From the NCBI GenBank assembly GCA_004794785.1, contig SJOL01003782.1:119245-183244 (forward strand): DNA of 64,000 nt. The letters run 5' to 3'. A program made the position numbers and the translations under genes. A model generated the notes under the pieces. The model worked only from the letters and a program-made list of their open reading frames with translations, was not told the origin of the DNA and searched no databases. This document shows, piece by piece, positions 37,601 to 48,426 of this stretch. This DNA comes from Opisthorchis felineus (Eukaryota; Platyhelminthes; Trematoda; Opisthorchiida; Opisthorchiidae). Every line of letters begins with the position of its first letter. Positions within the stretch are counted from its first letter, which is position 1.

Positions 37601-40600
37601 TGGAACAGTCTTCTAGCGCGACACTCAACAGGTGTTTCTTCAAGAGTGGCCTGGAGATGCTCACAAAGCTCGGCAGTCCAAACACTGTCTGAGTAAATAC
37701 TAAATCTGAGGCTACTGGTTTAGATTCATGTTTGGTGGGCCTAAGACTTTAGGAATGCGTAGCCAGCACTAGGCTTTTAAGACCAACAAATGTCTCTTGC
37801 TAGTTGGCCGTTTTGAATTCAGTGGAGTTCCAGAAACGGAACGAAAATGATGCAAAGAATGTTAACGAACCGAATATAATATTGAGTGCTTCAATGTTCC
37901 CGTGGGAAAGAAAAATTTCAAAGAAGTTGAACTCTGTGATAGACGAGACGAACAAACAGCTTTACGAGTCTCTCCTTAAATAAGTGCTTTACCCTTCGCG
38001 GGACGATTGACTGGGCGGTTCCCCCCGGAAGGGCGAATCTCCCCTCGAAACGATTAATTTTTAATTCTCTGGACGTTTCCGCCCCGTGAAGGCACTAGTG
38101 TATTTGGTACTTATGAGCTCATTTGAAGATACAGTATCAGCATACGTCCCACTGGTGGTCCGTCTGGTTCGCGTAGTCCAAAACTGCAATAACATAGATC
38201 AACTCCTGCAGACTGGGCCCATAAGCTTACCTTCGGAATCCAAAGGCCATACGGGCGTCGTTGTTCCATCGGTGTTGGCACCTTTCCTGCCACCTTGCAT
38301 GTCGCGCTTTACTGTGCAAAAACTTACGGCACCCTCTAACGAAACCTAAGTGATACTTGGTTGCGTGTCATATTCTAACGGTAATCCGTTGGAATGTCCA
38401 CATCAGTCAACTCACACGGTACTTCGCCGTCCCCAGGAAGCGATTTACCTTGTGCTATCCGGGCGGCAGAGCGAGCTGGCACTTAACAATGGCCGCTGGA
38501 ATTCCTGCAATCTGTTGTCTGGTTGCAGTCAGTGGATAATCACTGGCTGTCTTCAAGACCACTGGCTAGATAGCACACATCTGTCAGGATTCCGGTCTTA
38601 TTAGTAGTGATCATGCAATGCGAGTATGGTACCACTTTTACATTCGTGTGTCCGAACAAACGAACATGCTCAGGCTTGGTCAATATCCAGGAACACATTA
38701 TCCACTAAAATGTTGCCGTAGTGATCTCTCCCAGCATATGGACATCAATTTGATCAACCTATGGCGCCGGCGTGACGTTTGCCTCTCAGAGGCAGAGTGT
38801 ACACTGTAACTATGTGGTCTATACTGCTTCGTGGATCAGAATTATGGCCTCTACGCGCTAAGGATGTACGAAAACTCCTCACTGTCTAACCATAGACATT
38901 TCCAAGGCATCGTCCAAGTTTGTAGGAACATCTGACTAGCAGTATTGGTGTACGCTAGGTGGTCTTAGGAAGAAGGGTCTCTCCAGCGATAGACAAGCTA
39001 ATCGCGCTCCATAGGTTACGCTGGCTAGGGCATTTCGTTCGCATGTCAGGGGATCATATCCCTCACAGAGCTCATTTTGCCGAGCCTTGCGCAGACTGGA
39101 AACGACCGGGAGGTAGTCTTTGACCTGCAAAAATTGTAACCAGTAAACTCAGTCGAGCTCGACACGGCAGCGAAGCATCAGTGTTGAACACTGTTGTCAT
39201 GCTGTCGATGATGATGATGAGCTCGAAATAACTCAGTGGTTATGACCCAAAACTCCGACCGGAAGGTCCATCGTCCGAGCATAACTCCGGCTTTTCGATT
39301 GCCTCCATCTAGTCTTGGGTAATTTGGCTGTATCTCGGCCCTCATGTCTCTTGTTGTAGCACGACCCCTATGCACCGAAAAGGTGCAAAGCCGAACTATT
39401 ATTATCATTATTTTATTGCCAAACTCAGTCAGCTTAAGAACTGTCACCTCCATGGGTGGACATCCCTTGGCTCGACTCATAAACGGTTATTAATACTTAC
39501 AGACGGCCCAAACACGCAGCCTCTGGCGCTCCGGCATCAAGGCTATCGACTTCAATGTATAGCCGTCGTCTTGGGGAAACCGGAATGATTCAACGTCAAC
39601 TAACTGTTTGGGCCATCGCCCCCGGTGCTATACCTTCCCTGTTTTCGGATTTTCGGTTTAAAGCTGACTAACTGCACCGGACTGAATTGACTTAGTTGCC
39701 TTAAACTCTTCCTCGTTAGTAGTTAATTGATTGGAAAAGCACATGTTTCTAATTTATTGAGAACGTCCAGCTCAAGTACGGTGACACATATATGGATTAT
39801 TGCGTATATATGTCCCTTAGTTGGAAACTTGAGTTTTCTTCTTGTCCCTGTATTTCCTAGGTTGTTCTCAATCCGTATGACGATATTGTTCCGAGGCAAC
39901 TTCCATCACGTACTAAACCAAAGGAACCCGAAAGCGACGCAGTGCAAGTCACAGCCAAAGCAACAAAGTGAGAGCTGTTTGATTCACCTCTTTTGCTTCT
40001 GTCTGTGTGTGTATGTGCTTGTGAACTATACCCTTAGTTCTGCTATTGTCCTGCTTAGGTACTCCTATCCAGCTCTGGTTTACCGTCCAGCTGCACTCAG
40101 ATACTGTGACGCCTTTTACTTCTCAAGCTTTCGAATGACGCTGTATTTATAGGAGCCTGTTTTCTCAACGCAGCCTCGCTCACGATCATTCTGTTTTGTT
40201 TTCCTTCGGGAACAGCGCACATTGCATCACGGTTCTTCATTAAACTTGATATTTCCGTGCGTAGACAAGTTTCCAGTTGTTACTACACTGTTCGAAGTGT
40301 TTTCCTCTTGGGTTAAGTTTCATCGTCTTGGTCATGCCGTCAAAATTAGGTTTGAAAAGTCATATGATTGTGGTACGTTCATATAGGTGCTCAATTGTCA
40401 CCTGTTCTCGTGTCCCATCATAGACAGCATCGCTTTTTGGCATTGTCGTTCCCATAAGTCAAAAATGACGTTCACACAATCTATGAGCATCCAAGGATCA
40501 GCTAGATGCTAGCTGCATGCCAATGTAGACGTGGGTTATTTAAACGTATTTACATTTGTTTCTAGCTAATGTTCTCCTCATCCATATGGGTGAAATTTGC

Positions 40601-43600
40601 GACCATAGTGTTGACAGTTATGGCCCAGAAGTTGGGTTTGGTGATGACTTTAGAACAGCCTTCTCCTGCCCACCCTCTGGTCCTATTCCTTCGAGTTTAT
40701 ACGCTGTGCGGGGTGTTCAGGTGGTTGCATACGTTGCTGAGCGCAGGTTGCATGTTGCTTTATCTGTTGTGTGCCGGGGTTCATCGGCGTGCTTGGATAT
40801 CGCAGGAAAGTCCGGAAATGAATGCCGACTCGCCATTGGCCATTCCTCTACTCACACCAATCTGACTATATTTGGACACTTATTTTTACTATCGTTTTTC
40901 CTGCTTCTGGTATTAACTTCTCCATTCTGCTGATAGGATATCTCAGCTTGCTACCTCTTTTAGCCTCAGAAAGCCTCTCAGAAAGATTAGCTGATATAGG
41001 TTGGCTTCAACGAGTTCGCCTGAAGCGACTGGAAGACGGGCTTTCGATCACGTAACAGGTGGTTCATTTATAGCCGTACCTAAATGGCTACGAACGCGAG
41101 CTCATAGTCGACCGATACATTTATTATGTTTTGTTTCATGATCAGTGAAACAAAACAGGATTTCAGTAGGTTATCACTTGAAGGTCAGTGACGGCGACCA
41201 ATGACTGACTTTTACCCCAGGGCTTGGTTGGAGAACCGGCAATAATTAGTTGGTAACCCATGTTATCTGGTAACGTGGTGTTGGTAAATATTCAGGTTAT
41301 CCGGCTGAGTGCATCGTTGTGTACGCACACCAGAATATTCAGCATATTTCAATTGTAGGTCTTTCAGTCTCTAGCTGTTCTTTATATAACAAATATTTTC
41401 TGCAGCATCAACAATATTTCGCAATCGCACCTCTGTCAGTGGCTAATAAGGTCCTCCTAAATAGTGTATAAGTGAGAGCATTCTGCCACCTCCGGTCCTG
41501 AATTTCCGAAACCTCAGTGAGCAGTCTAAAAGGACACAGACAATCATTAATACGCAGCCTAATAGTTGGGTTCCTCCTATACTTGCACCTGATTGTTCGA
41601 ACATCCCTAGAGGAACAAAATCTACATGTGCCCCGCGTTTAAACTACTGTTACCACATAACCATGAGACAATCATCCAGCGACTCGAGTGGTCTGATTTC
41701 GAACTGTCTAATTAGTAACATTTTAAGTGCGGCTGCCACAGTATGTCGTCCCTGTTTTGGTGGTACTTATCATGCTAATACCTTGTTCGATACGTCAGCT
41801 ATTAAAAAGGGTGTCGCGGAGACTATGGCAATAGCTGTTTGTTTCTTTATGGTGTCTTTTTTGTAGCTTCAAGCCCACCTCACTGTCTGTCACGATTAGT
41901 TCCTGTCAAGTTAATATGTACACACTGAACTAATTAAATATTCTGTTTTATTACGTTCCCTTAGAAATTTCTCTTTGCTCTCATTTGGAGAAGAGGCGGA
42001 AGAGGAGGAACATGTAACGTCTGTTGTCTCTGAGGTACGTCATCAGCCTTTTCCGTGGCGGCGCTGTCCTCTACTTGCATTCGCTTATCCGCATCATTAA
42101 TTTTTAAGCCTTAGATACGCTGTGTTAGTCGACTGTACATCTGCTTTTAGTTACTATCCTTAAAGTCATTTTTTGATCTTTGAGAGAATGTTTCTAGCCC
42201 AGATAGCATACGTTTAGTTTTGTAAATTGCGGTCACCGAATGTGTGACCAGGTTGAAATTGCTGGTTGTGGGGCCTGTATTCCTAAGTAGTCAAATATAC
42301 AGAAAGTATCCAATCCTCCCATAGGTTCCAACATTAATGTGAAATCGCCCGTTACATAGACCCAATGTTACCTGACAAACGTGTGCAAGTTCCCTTTGTA
42401 TCTCGTAGGTCGTAAGCCGATCCAGATGACTAGTCCTTCCGGAGGACGCATAGCGATTGTGCATCTGATCCGGATAACGCTTTGCTAACCCGTGATAGTA
42501 TCTCTCATGAGATTCGTTTCTATACTTCAGTTTCAGTCTGCCGTCAGACAGTCTCGGGTTTTATTTTTCTACACCTCTAGAAATTGCGCAAGAAAGGGAA
42601 GAGTGCCCATGACCTCCTTTCTGATCCTCGCCTCAGTTCTCAACCAGTCACAATCACCGACAAAGACACGGAACTTGTCAGTCAGGCCACAGCCGAAGCC
42701 GATAAAGAGGCACAGGAGCGGCGACGGCGGCGACAGTTGGCGATGGCAGAAAGCCTCGAGACTGAGGAAGAAAAGCAAAGGCGAATGTAAGTTAGCCGGC
42801 TTCTTAAGGGTGAAGTTGTTTTCTCAATAGCGTTGTTTAGTTTCATATTTCAAAGACCTTTTTTCTGCCTCCAAACCCGTTTTTGTGCTTAGTTGTTGAC
42901 TAAAGCTTCTTCCGTGATGCCTTGGTGTCACGTTCAAGTCTCGAAGAAGTGGCATCGAGCTATTCGTCATAAGAGCTTGCTGAACCCAAGTTTCACGCTA
43001 CGGACATTTAATTTCCGGCTTTCTGCCTGGATTACAATGACACGATCAAATTGAATATCCTGCCATGGAAATCCATCTCTGAGAAATGAATATGAAAAAG
43101 CACACTGCTGTTTCACTCCGATTCAACAGTATTTTTTGCTGCACCTCTAAACCATCTGGATCCTAGGATAACCACTCATTTTGTGCCTCCTTTCTTAGTC
43201 TGGCTCTTCAGCAGGAAGCTGAGGAGCTACGTCGTGCAATTGTCCAATCAAAGCGTCTTGAAATGGAATTGAAGAACAAGGAAGTCGCTGATGCTGAACG
43301 CCGCAAACGGGAAGCCCAAGAGCGGGAAGAAGCAGAAGCAGAAGCTTTGGCCCGATGGGAGGAGAAAGAATTGCTTGGTGAAGAAAACTCGCTAGCGAAG
43401 GAGGTCGTAATTGATCCCGAAACGTTTTCTGCGGACTTTGCCGGCTACAAAGCCAAAGCAAAGAAAGCTAAGAAGGTATGTCTTTGCGTGCTACTCTTGT
43501 GTGATTTAGCGTCCACATTTGTTTGACCAGTCATCCATCATCGGTCCTGTTGTCCTGGCGCGACCATTCTGGTTGGTTCACCCCATAGGAGGGGAAGAAC

Positions 43601-46600
43601 GGAATTCGGATTCCACTCACCTCATCAGCAGTGATTAACTTTAACCTTAGCGGGCCTTCTACTTCGGAACTATGATGTGCAAAGCGAACATGTTACCACT
43701 ATTCCGCCAGCACACGCTGGACGCAGCTGAACAACCATCTGAGTAGGCGAACACATTTGCACTTCGAGTGATGTAATTAGCTGAAATGGCGTGTCGAACG
43801 ACAGTGCCAGAGGCTCGTCCACCTCAAAGGCGTGCAGTCGGAACTCGTTCGCCATTAGTTGAAGCCAGCATTTGTCATTATCCGTTAGCTATATGCATTG
43901 TCTTGATTTAAGGAACGGGCGTTGCAAATTACATTGCCCGACTGATGAATGTAGTTCTCATCTTTCCAAAAAGCTTTCTGTTTAATTGGAAGACTATCGG
44001 GGAACGGGAGCCTCAAATTATTTCGCTCTTTAGCTCGCTGGGTTTCATGTGTCTTCATGGCACTAGATTTATCGGCCCCGTGCAATGGCACTCCGATCCT
44101 CCCTGAACTGCATACAGATCCATTCAGTTCTTTCGCCAGTACACTATGAGTTGCAGATGGCTAATTGAATACAGTGATTTAGAGCACTAGTATATATCAA
44201 GAAATGACAAGCACCAGAGAGCGATAACGGCTGTTTAAGCTCTAGGTGGAATCGGAGCTTTATATTCTGCCACGCTTTAAGCAGACTGTGGGTAACTCTT
44301 ATTTCCGATAACCAGAAACTACCTTCAGGATAGGCTTCCCTTGTCTGCAAGTGTATTACAGGAGATCCCATCACGCGCCGCATCATCTTGACATTCTATT
44401 GGAACAACCATTTGTCCGCTGTAGACATTGGCAGCAATGAATTCCTGCTTTCACTTCGTGGTATAAACTCCGAGGTTGTTGCGCTCCCCTAGAATACCAG
44501 CCATCTCCAGTTGAGCACTTGTCGGCTGTCGCATGCTGATCGTCATTCAGCTTAATCCCACTGGTCTACTCACTCGCTCACAATACTATTTAAATATGAC
44601 TTTTGCAACGGTCTTCGTAGATAAGGGGGGGACGCAAACTGCCAGCTATTGTAGTGGGGCCCAGTCGAAGGGAGCAAACGGATGCCAATGGTTGCAGAAA
44701 AATCGGCTCTTCCGAGGGAATTAACGCGGCTGAAGGTCTACAAGGGAACAGATACTGGCTTGATGTCTCTGCCGTCAGAGTCCCATACTGCATATGGGGA
44801 ATGTCGGGAGTAGTCAATTGAATACTCATACACAGCGATCCGACAATTTCACTCGCAGCAGGACCCGGTGACAAATCTGACAGCAAGTTGGGGCACGGAA
44901 AACAGAAAGAACACCGAAAACGAGGCAGTAGCGTCCGTTACTTTAACGGGAAATCCGCCCATATCTCTATCGATTTGTCGACTGTTTGACTAATCGTATT
45001 AAATAACGGATCGCGTTGCAATTCTACCGTTTCAGTTAAAAAACGTAACTTACACTAATATTGTTTCAACTGTTCGCTGTCCTTGCTGAACTACATTGAT
45101 AAAACATTCCATAAAAAATATGTTTATCAGAATTCCGCACTATTTGATGAAAAATTTGTGGATTAAATTTTGCCTTGATCCTACCACTTTCATCACGTAA
45201 GTGTGGCATTTGACCTATTCTTTAATTAGTTGTTTAGTTGGCGCGGACGCCAACGCAGGTCAGAGAACCAAATGATTGCCCATATTTCTCTTTGCAGCCG
45301 CTGCTTTTCTCCAATCATGAGTTCATCTGAGCAAGCCGGAAAGAACTGGCAATCTAGTCTTCATTGGTATTGGTAATGCAATAGGCTTTATCCTGAAAGA
45401 TAGAATGCGCCGTTGGATCCTTTCGTATTTTTCTTCTTGCTAGTTGGTGGCCCTCACGCTTCTTGCTTTGAATCATTTAAACCAAGGTCTCCGATGGTTG
45501 AAATATGGCTCAAGGAGGGTATGGAATGAAGACATTCATAGACGACTGTTACCGTTCGTCTCATCCGCCCGAGAAGCATACCACATCGTTCAATCTGGAC
45601 GTCGTTTGTGTTCATTGGTGTCATGGTACCTATGAAATCCCAAGGTTTGTATACCGATAGGCTTAAGTGCGACCGAGATTCAGCCGATTTCTTCCAACGA
45701 TAGACAGAACTCGCTATCTCATCGTCGTTATGAATTCGAGGATATTGTTTTCCAAATGCGATTTGTGCTAGCTAAGGAGTTCTAATCTATCGATCACCCT
45801 TACTTGCACCTTCTTATCGGGTCTGTCGATTCTGTTTTCGGCAAGTCTGCTGGATAGACCATGACTACTTTGTGGAACACCAACTAACACTACTCTTAAG
45901 TCAGTGGCTAAATTCCTACCTTTGTTTCCTTACCGTCGCAGTCTTTGTATAGGCATGAAAAACTGTAGGTGCTTGAAATTCCGAGCACGTAAGTGGGTTG
46001 TGGGCCGCGGTCGTTCGGACCCGATTGGTTTTCTGGGGTGTGTTCGATAGTATGGAAATTACCGTCAGCAATGGGACTATGTGGAGGTTGATGTGCTGTC
46101 AAAAGTTCAAGCAACGTAGAGGGTTTGTCAACGACTGGCCTGCACATGAAGATGAATTAAAAGTTCGTTCGGGGATTTGAGCCCCAATCTGGCTGTAATC
46201 TGTTCACTGAGTCTTTTGCCATCTTATCGCGCCAAACAATAGAAAACTAAATGAACTAAAACGAATAAATGCCACGGTGCATACCAAGACGTGTGTTTCA
46301 ACGGGCCGTTTCAACTCGGATTACTGTGCACTTTGTGGTCGTGTCAGCTAACTGCTTTTTCAACGAAGATTAAATCATTGCAGGACTCACACCAACTCAG
46401 TGTAAAGTGAAACTGAGCTATAGACGTTATCGAGAGAAACAATTGCATTCTCATCCCCTGAGCTCCGATACGACTTGAGCCCGGATATGTGGAAATCCTG
46501 GCTGGCTCCCTTTACCGAAGTGAGTTAATGAGCTTGGCGTCATCCCACTGGGCAGAATAGCCAACTGCATTTCCGCGCTGTTGGAATGTTCGTATACCCC

Positions 46601-48426
46601 GAGTTTGGGGTAGGGATGTGAGTCGAAAACTAATGTGATTGTTTTTCCGCAGACAGAGGCCAAAATACTCTAAACGCGAAAAACCTATTTATCTGGGAGG
46701 ATCGGCGTGAAAGCAAGATGACAATTAGGCGGGTTATGTTATCATGAAAGACAACCTCGGAACTGAACACTTCCAAAGAGGACGTTCTGGACGGTATATA
46801 CGTAGATAGTCTCATCGACTCAGCTCGACAGGTTTTCGATGTATCCGAACTCAGTTCGTATTACTGCTTAGGGTGTCAACGAGCACAGCTATCACATACG
46901 ATCATGTCGGTAGCCACGTATGGCTTTCCGTCTTATCGGTTTTCTTTGGTGATGCCATTTGAAAAAAAGTACAGTTAGTTGGTACGATGAAAAAGTTTTC
47001 AACAACTTTGGTTGTAACGGGCGACTGAAGCATATGCTGGGTCTGCTTCGGTGTGCATCACGAGTCGTGGTAACTCTACTGAAAAGGTCGTGTAGACTAC
47101 TCAGGCATATAACAACCCAAGCCCCTTGAAGGGTATCCAACTTTATTTCCATCTGCTATTCGGCTATCTATATGTACTTTTGGCAGGTAGTGTGAGACGC
47201 GGAATGTCTCAGATCTATTGAAAGCTAACCTGCATACGCGTTGAGCACGGCGTGAAGCTTTGATTTAACTTTCATTGGCCGGTTCCCCGAACTAAATGAG
47301 CTAATATAGCTGGTTGTTTTTGTAACGGGTTTCTCCTCCCGCTGCTTTGTTTGAAGGAAGGACTTCTCATGTTCTGTGTATTTATTTACTGTCACTTAGC
47401 ATGATTTGTCCAGGCTAACTTTGAGTTTTGACATCTTCATACCAGGGCGCAGATCGTGAAGCATCCACCATGGCACTGTTGGAAAGGTTTACTTCTCGGC
47501 TTCATTCTGTTGTCCACACAGATAGTCAGTCCATGCCAGACGATGAGAAGCAGAAAAAGGTGGCGATAATGGACAGCTGGTGAGTTTGTCAGGTGGATTT
47601 TTCGACGTGTTGATCCGGCGTTAGAGCTTTTTCCAAAGCTTTTGGACGGCAGAAAATGAACCTGCCCTTTATATCTTATTTTGCACAGAATTTTCAATGC
47701 ATCTTCTCGTTCACTGTGTAAGCGGCGTTGCGTCGTTGATCTCATCAGCCTGGCAGTTCCTCATGCAGAGCGCGGGTTGCAGCAAATATGCTTGTTTCCT
47801 TGTCTTTCTACAACAAAAATTAAAACACCAGCTTAAAGCCTATGGGATGAAAGTGTTTTCTGCATGTTTTTTCGCCCGTAAGCATCCTCATTACGCTGTT
47901 GTTCGAATGAAATCCGTGGAGGTCTTCCAAATGCTCGAACGGTGATTAGAGCTGGATTGTTGGGAACAGTAAAATTTAACTGGTCCTTCTGGTTATTAGT
48001 GACTCATTCTTGAGGCTGTGATCGAAGTCGACTTGACCCGAATAGTGGTAAACTTTCCCGAACAGAAAATGATGGCTTGTATCTGCTCCTGTTTCGATAG
48101 CTCCTATGGACAGCACCGAAATCTAGCCAGGGTATATGACAAGTTGATAGCAGGCCGGAGTGGCCGTTGGGAGACCACAGGGGTAACGTTGTCATGGTTT
48201 TATCAAAATAATGATACACGTTTTTATCTCGCTTTCTTCCAGGATGGCCAGTCGCCTTGTTTCGGAAGAACCCGTGCCGGCGAAACAAGTCCTTGATCCA
48301 ACAATGCCACATCCAGACCGCTATGACTTGTACGATCCACGAAACCCATTAAATGTGCGCAAGCGTGGAGGAGACATTTCTTTGGACGGCAACGCAGATC
48401 ACATGAAACGAAAGCACAAACATTGA
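31414..48426 (+). CDS. CWC27: CWC27 spliceosome-associated cyclophilin, eight coding exons
   Basis: The product is the cyclophilin-like subunit of the activated spliceosome (also called SDCCAG10 in vertebrates), a nuclear pre-mRNA splicing factor. Eight exons (31414-31665, 35518-35760, 39861-39967, 41965-42034, 42581-42786, 43199-43475, 47446-47579, 48243-48426) join in frame with GT..AG introns to 490 codons; the human protein is of similar length. Residues 1 to about 165 form the cyclophilin domain, with R56, F61, Q64 and H127 in place. The position equivalent to cyclophilin A Trp121 is E122, as in human CWC27, so proline isomerase activity is probably low. Exon 4 encodes the family motif [15 protein letters not shown], and exon 6 a long Glu/Lys/Arg-rich predicted coiled coil. 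The C-terminal exon has [14 protein letters not shown]. Introns 1 and 2 carry RTE and SINE insertions. I see no clear AATAAA just after the stop. Confidence 0.95.
31735..34800 (-). mobile_element. Near full-length RTE-clade LINE within CWC27 intron 1
   Basis: Read on the minus strand: the endonuclease begins near 34775 with [10 protein letters not shown] and continues with [29 protein letters not shown] and [11 protein letters not shown]. The catalytic GD is present. The inter-domain segment (33972-33757) includes [20 protein letters not shown]. The RT has [66 protein letters not shown] and YADN (second catalytic Asp changed). The C-terminal part has [11 protein letters not shown] and [20 protein letters not shown]. 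It ends in the shared RTE 3' tail (GACAGCAACATCAATCTTGA on the plus strand) next to a CATCATC tract. Many indels make it non-coding. It is the most complete RTE in the window. Confidence 0.9.
34450..34513 (+). mobile_element. SINE head fragment inside the RTE endonuclease
   Basis: GGCTCAAGATAGCTCAGTGG and TTAAGACACCAGATTACGGAAGGTC match the head of the tRNA-derived SINEs (A box region TAGCTCAGTGGTT). The body and tail are missing. It lies where the RTE endonuclease frame should continue. It could be a small nested insertion cut by deletion, or a chance tRNA-like stretch. Confidence 0.5.
35518..35760 (+). CDS. CWC27: CWC27 coding exon 2
   Basis: Residues 85-165: the second half of the cyclophilin domain, with [44 protein letters not shown] and DERP. 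Acceptor ACAG|ACC, donor ACA|GTAAGT, both phase 0. Residue E122 replaces the active-site Trp of canonical cyclophilins. Confidence 0.95.
35899..36075 (+). mobile_element. tRNA-derived SINE, second head type
   Basis: Begins GAGCTCGAGATAACTCAGGG (A-box region), with B box GATTCGAACCC, body GCCTTGGGCAACCTGGCAGT and 3' part AACAGTGTCGCAGTTGAACG. The head differs from the GGCGGGGCGGCTC type at 27979, so there are at least two head variants. A short deletion lies between A and B boxes. Confidence 0.82.
36330..36460 (+). mobile_element. Degenerate RTE 3' end
   Basis: Follows the order of the RTE 3' region at 23660-23778: CCTATCCCATTTTTATTCCTTCC, a TTTAAGGC segment, TACAGCAGTGGGATACCAATG, and then GTTGTTGTCAGTGATGGTGATGATGA as the tail. 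It has many substitutions. Confidence 0.6.
36890..37215 (+). repeat. Unnamed dispersed repeat, copy 2
   Basis: Shares ordered blocks with 28400-28740 in the same orientation (see copy 1). It is diverged and shows no coding motif. Confidence 0.5.
38600..39216 (+). mobile_element. RTE C-terminal fragment with 3' tail
   Basis: Plus-strand frames encode [18 protein letters not shown] (cf. LRHLWRRRDVSLxVKGRVY), the [13 protein letters not shown] segment and [20 protein letters not shown]. The shared RTE tail ACACGGCAGCGAAGCATCAG follows and ends in CTGTCGATGATGATGATGAG. It belongs to the third RTE subfamily, with 55690-56268. A SINE begins immediately after the tail. Confidence 0.82.
39218..39415 (+). 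mobile_element. tRNA-derived SINE, second head type, abutting an RTE tail
   Basis: Starts GAGCTCGAAATAACTCAGTG, with a weakened B box (CGTCCGAGCAT), body TAGTCTTGGGTAATTTGGCT and 3' part ATGCACCGAAAAGGTGCAAA, then GCCGAACTATTATTATCATT. It is fused to the GATGATGATGA tail of the RTE without a gap. Confidence 0.85.
39861..39967 (+). CDS. CWC27: CWC27 coding exon 3
   Basis: Residues 166-200 and two bases of codon 201. It encodes [20 protein letters not shown], the conserved strand after the cyclophilin domain (human has LFNPFDDIIPR). Acceptor TTTCCTAG|GTT; donor ACAAA|GTGAGA, phase 2. Confidence 0.93.
39968..41964 (+). other. CWC27 intron 3
   Basis: An intron of 1997 bp. Open frames at 40556-41055 have no family motif. 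No transposon is recognised. Confidence 0.8.
41965..42034 (+). CDS. CWC27: CWC27 coding exon 4
   Basis: A 70-bp exon: one base completing codon 201 (Lys), then [20 protein letters not shown] and VSE. This block is nearly identical in human CWC27. Acceptor CCCTTAG|A, donor GAG|GTACGT, phase 0. It is too short to be found as an open frame on its own. Confidence 0.95.
42581..42786 (+). CDS. CWC27: CWC27 coding exon 5
   Basis: Residues 225-292 and two bases of codon 293. It starts [20 protein letters not shown] (human: GKSKSSHDLLKDDPHLSS) and ends in an Arg/Glu-rich stretch. Acceptor CACCTCTAG|AAA; donor CGAAT|GTAAGT. Confidence 0.93.
43199..43475 (+). CDS. CWC27: CWC27 coding exon 6
   Basis: One base completing codon 293 (Ile), then residues 294-385. 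It is mostly Glu, Lys, Arg, Ala and Leu ([20 protein letters not shown] and onward), a likely long coiled coil. It ends [13 protein letters not shown], corresponding to the basic stretch before GTSREDQTL in human. Acceptor TTTCTTAG|T; donor AAG|GTATGT, phase 0. Confidence 0.93.
43476..47445 (+). other. CWC27 intron 6
   Basis: An intron of 3970 bp with no transposon I can name and no exon-like segment. Short frames on both strands are unrecognised. Confidence 0.75.
47446..47579 (+). CDS. CWC27: CWC27 coding exon 7
   Basis: Residues 386-429 and two bases of codon 430: [20 protein letters not shown] (human: TSREDQTLALLNQFKSKLTQ), then a [14 protein letters not shown] end in which Trp430 spans the next junction. 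Acceptor ATACCAG|GGC, donor CTG|GTGAGT. Confidence 0.93.
48243..48426 (+). CDS. CWC27: CWC27 last coding exon
   Basis: One base completing Trp430, then residues 431-490 and a TGA stop. [10 protein letters not shown] matches the human WMSHVLQFE segment, and [20 protein letters not shown] matches the human EIYDPRNPVNKRRRE terminus. The basic end (MKRKHKH) fits a nuclear protein. Acceptor TCTTCCAG|G. Confidence 0.95.

Larger units (their letters stand above)
35761..39860 (+). other. CWC27 intron 2
   Basis: An intron of 4100 bp. It holds a SINE (35899-36075), an RTE 3' end (36330-36460), an unnamed repeat (36890-37215), an RTE C-terminal fragment (38600-39216) and a second SINE (39218-39415). 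I see no host exon inside. Confidence 0.88.

Noticed and set aside
40556..41055. Frames of 98-125 codons within CWC27 intron 3 as an extra exon
   Set aside because: Exon 3 and exon 4 join in phase without them and human CWC27 has no matching insert.
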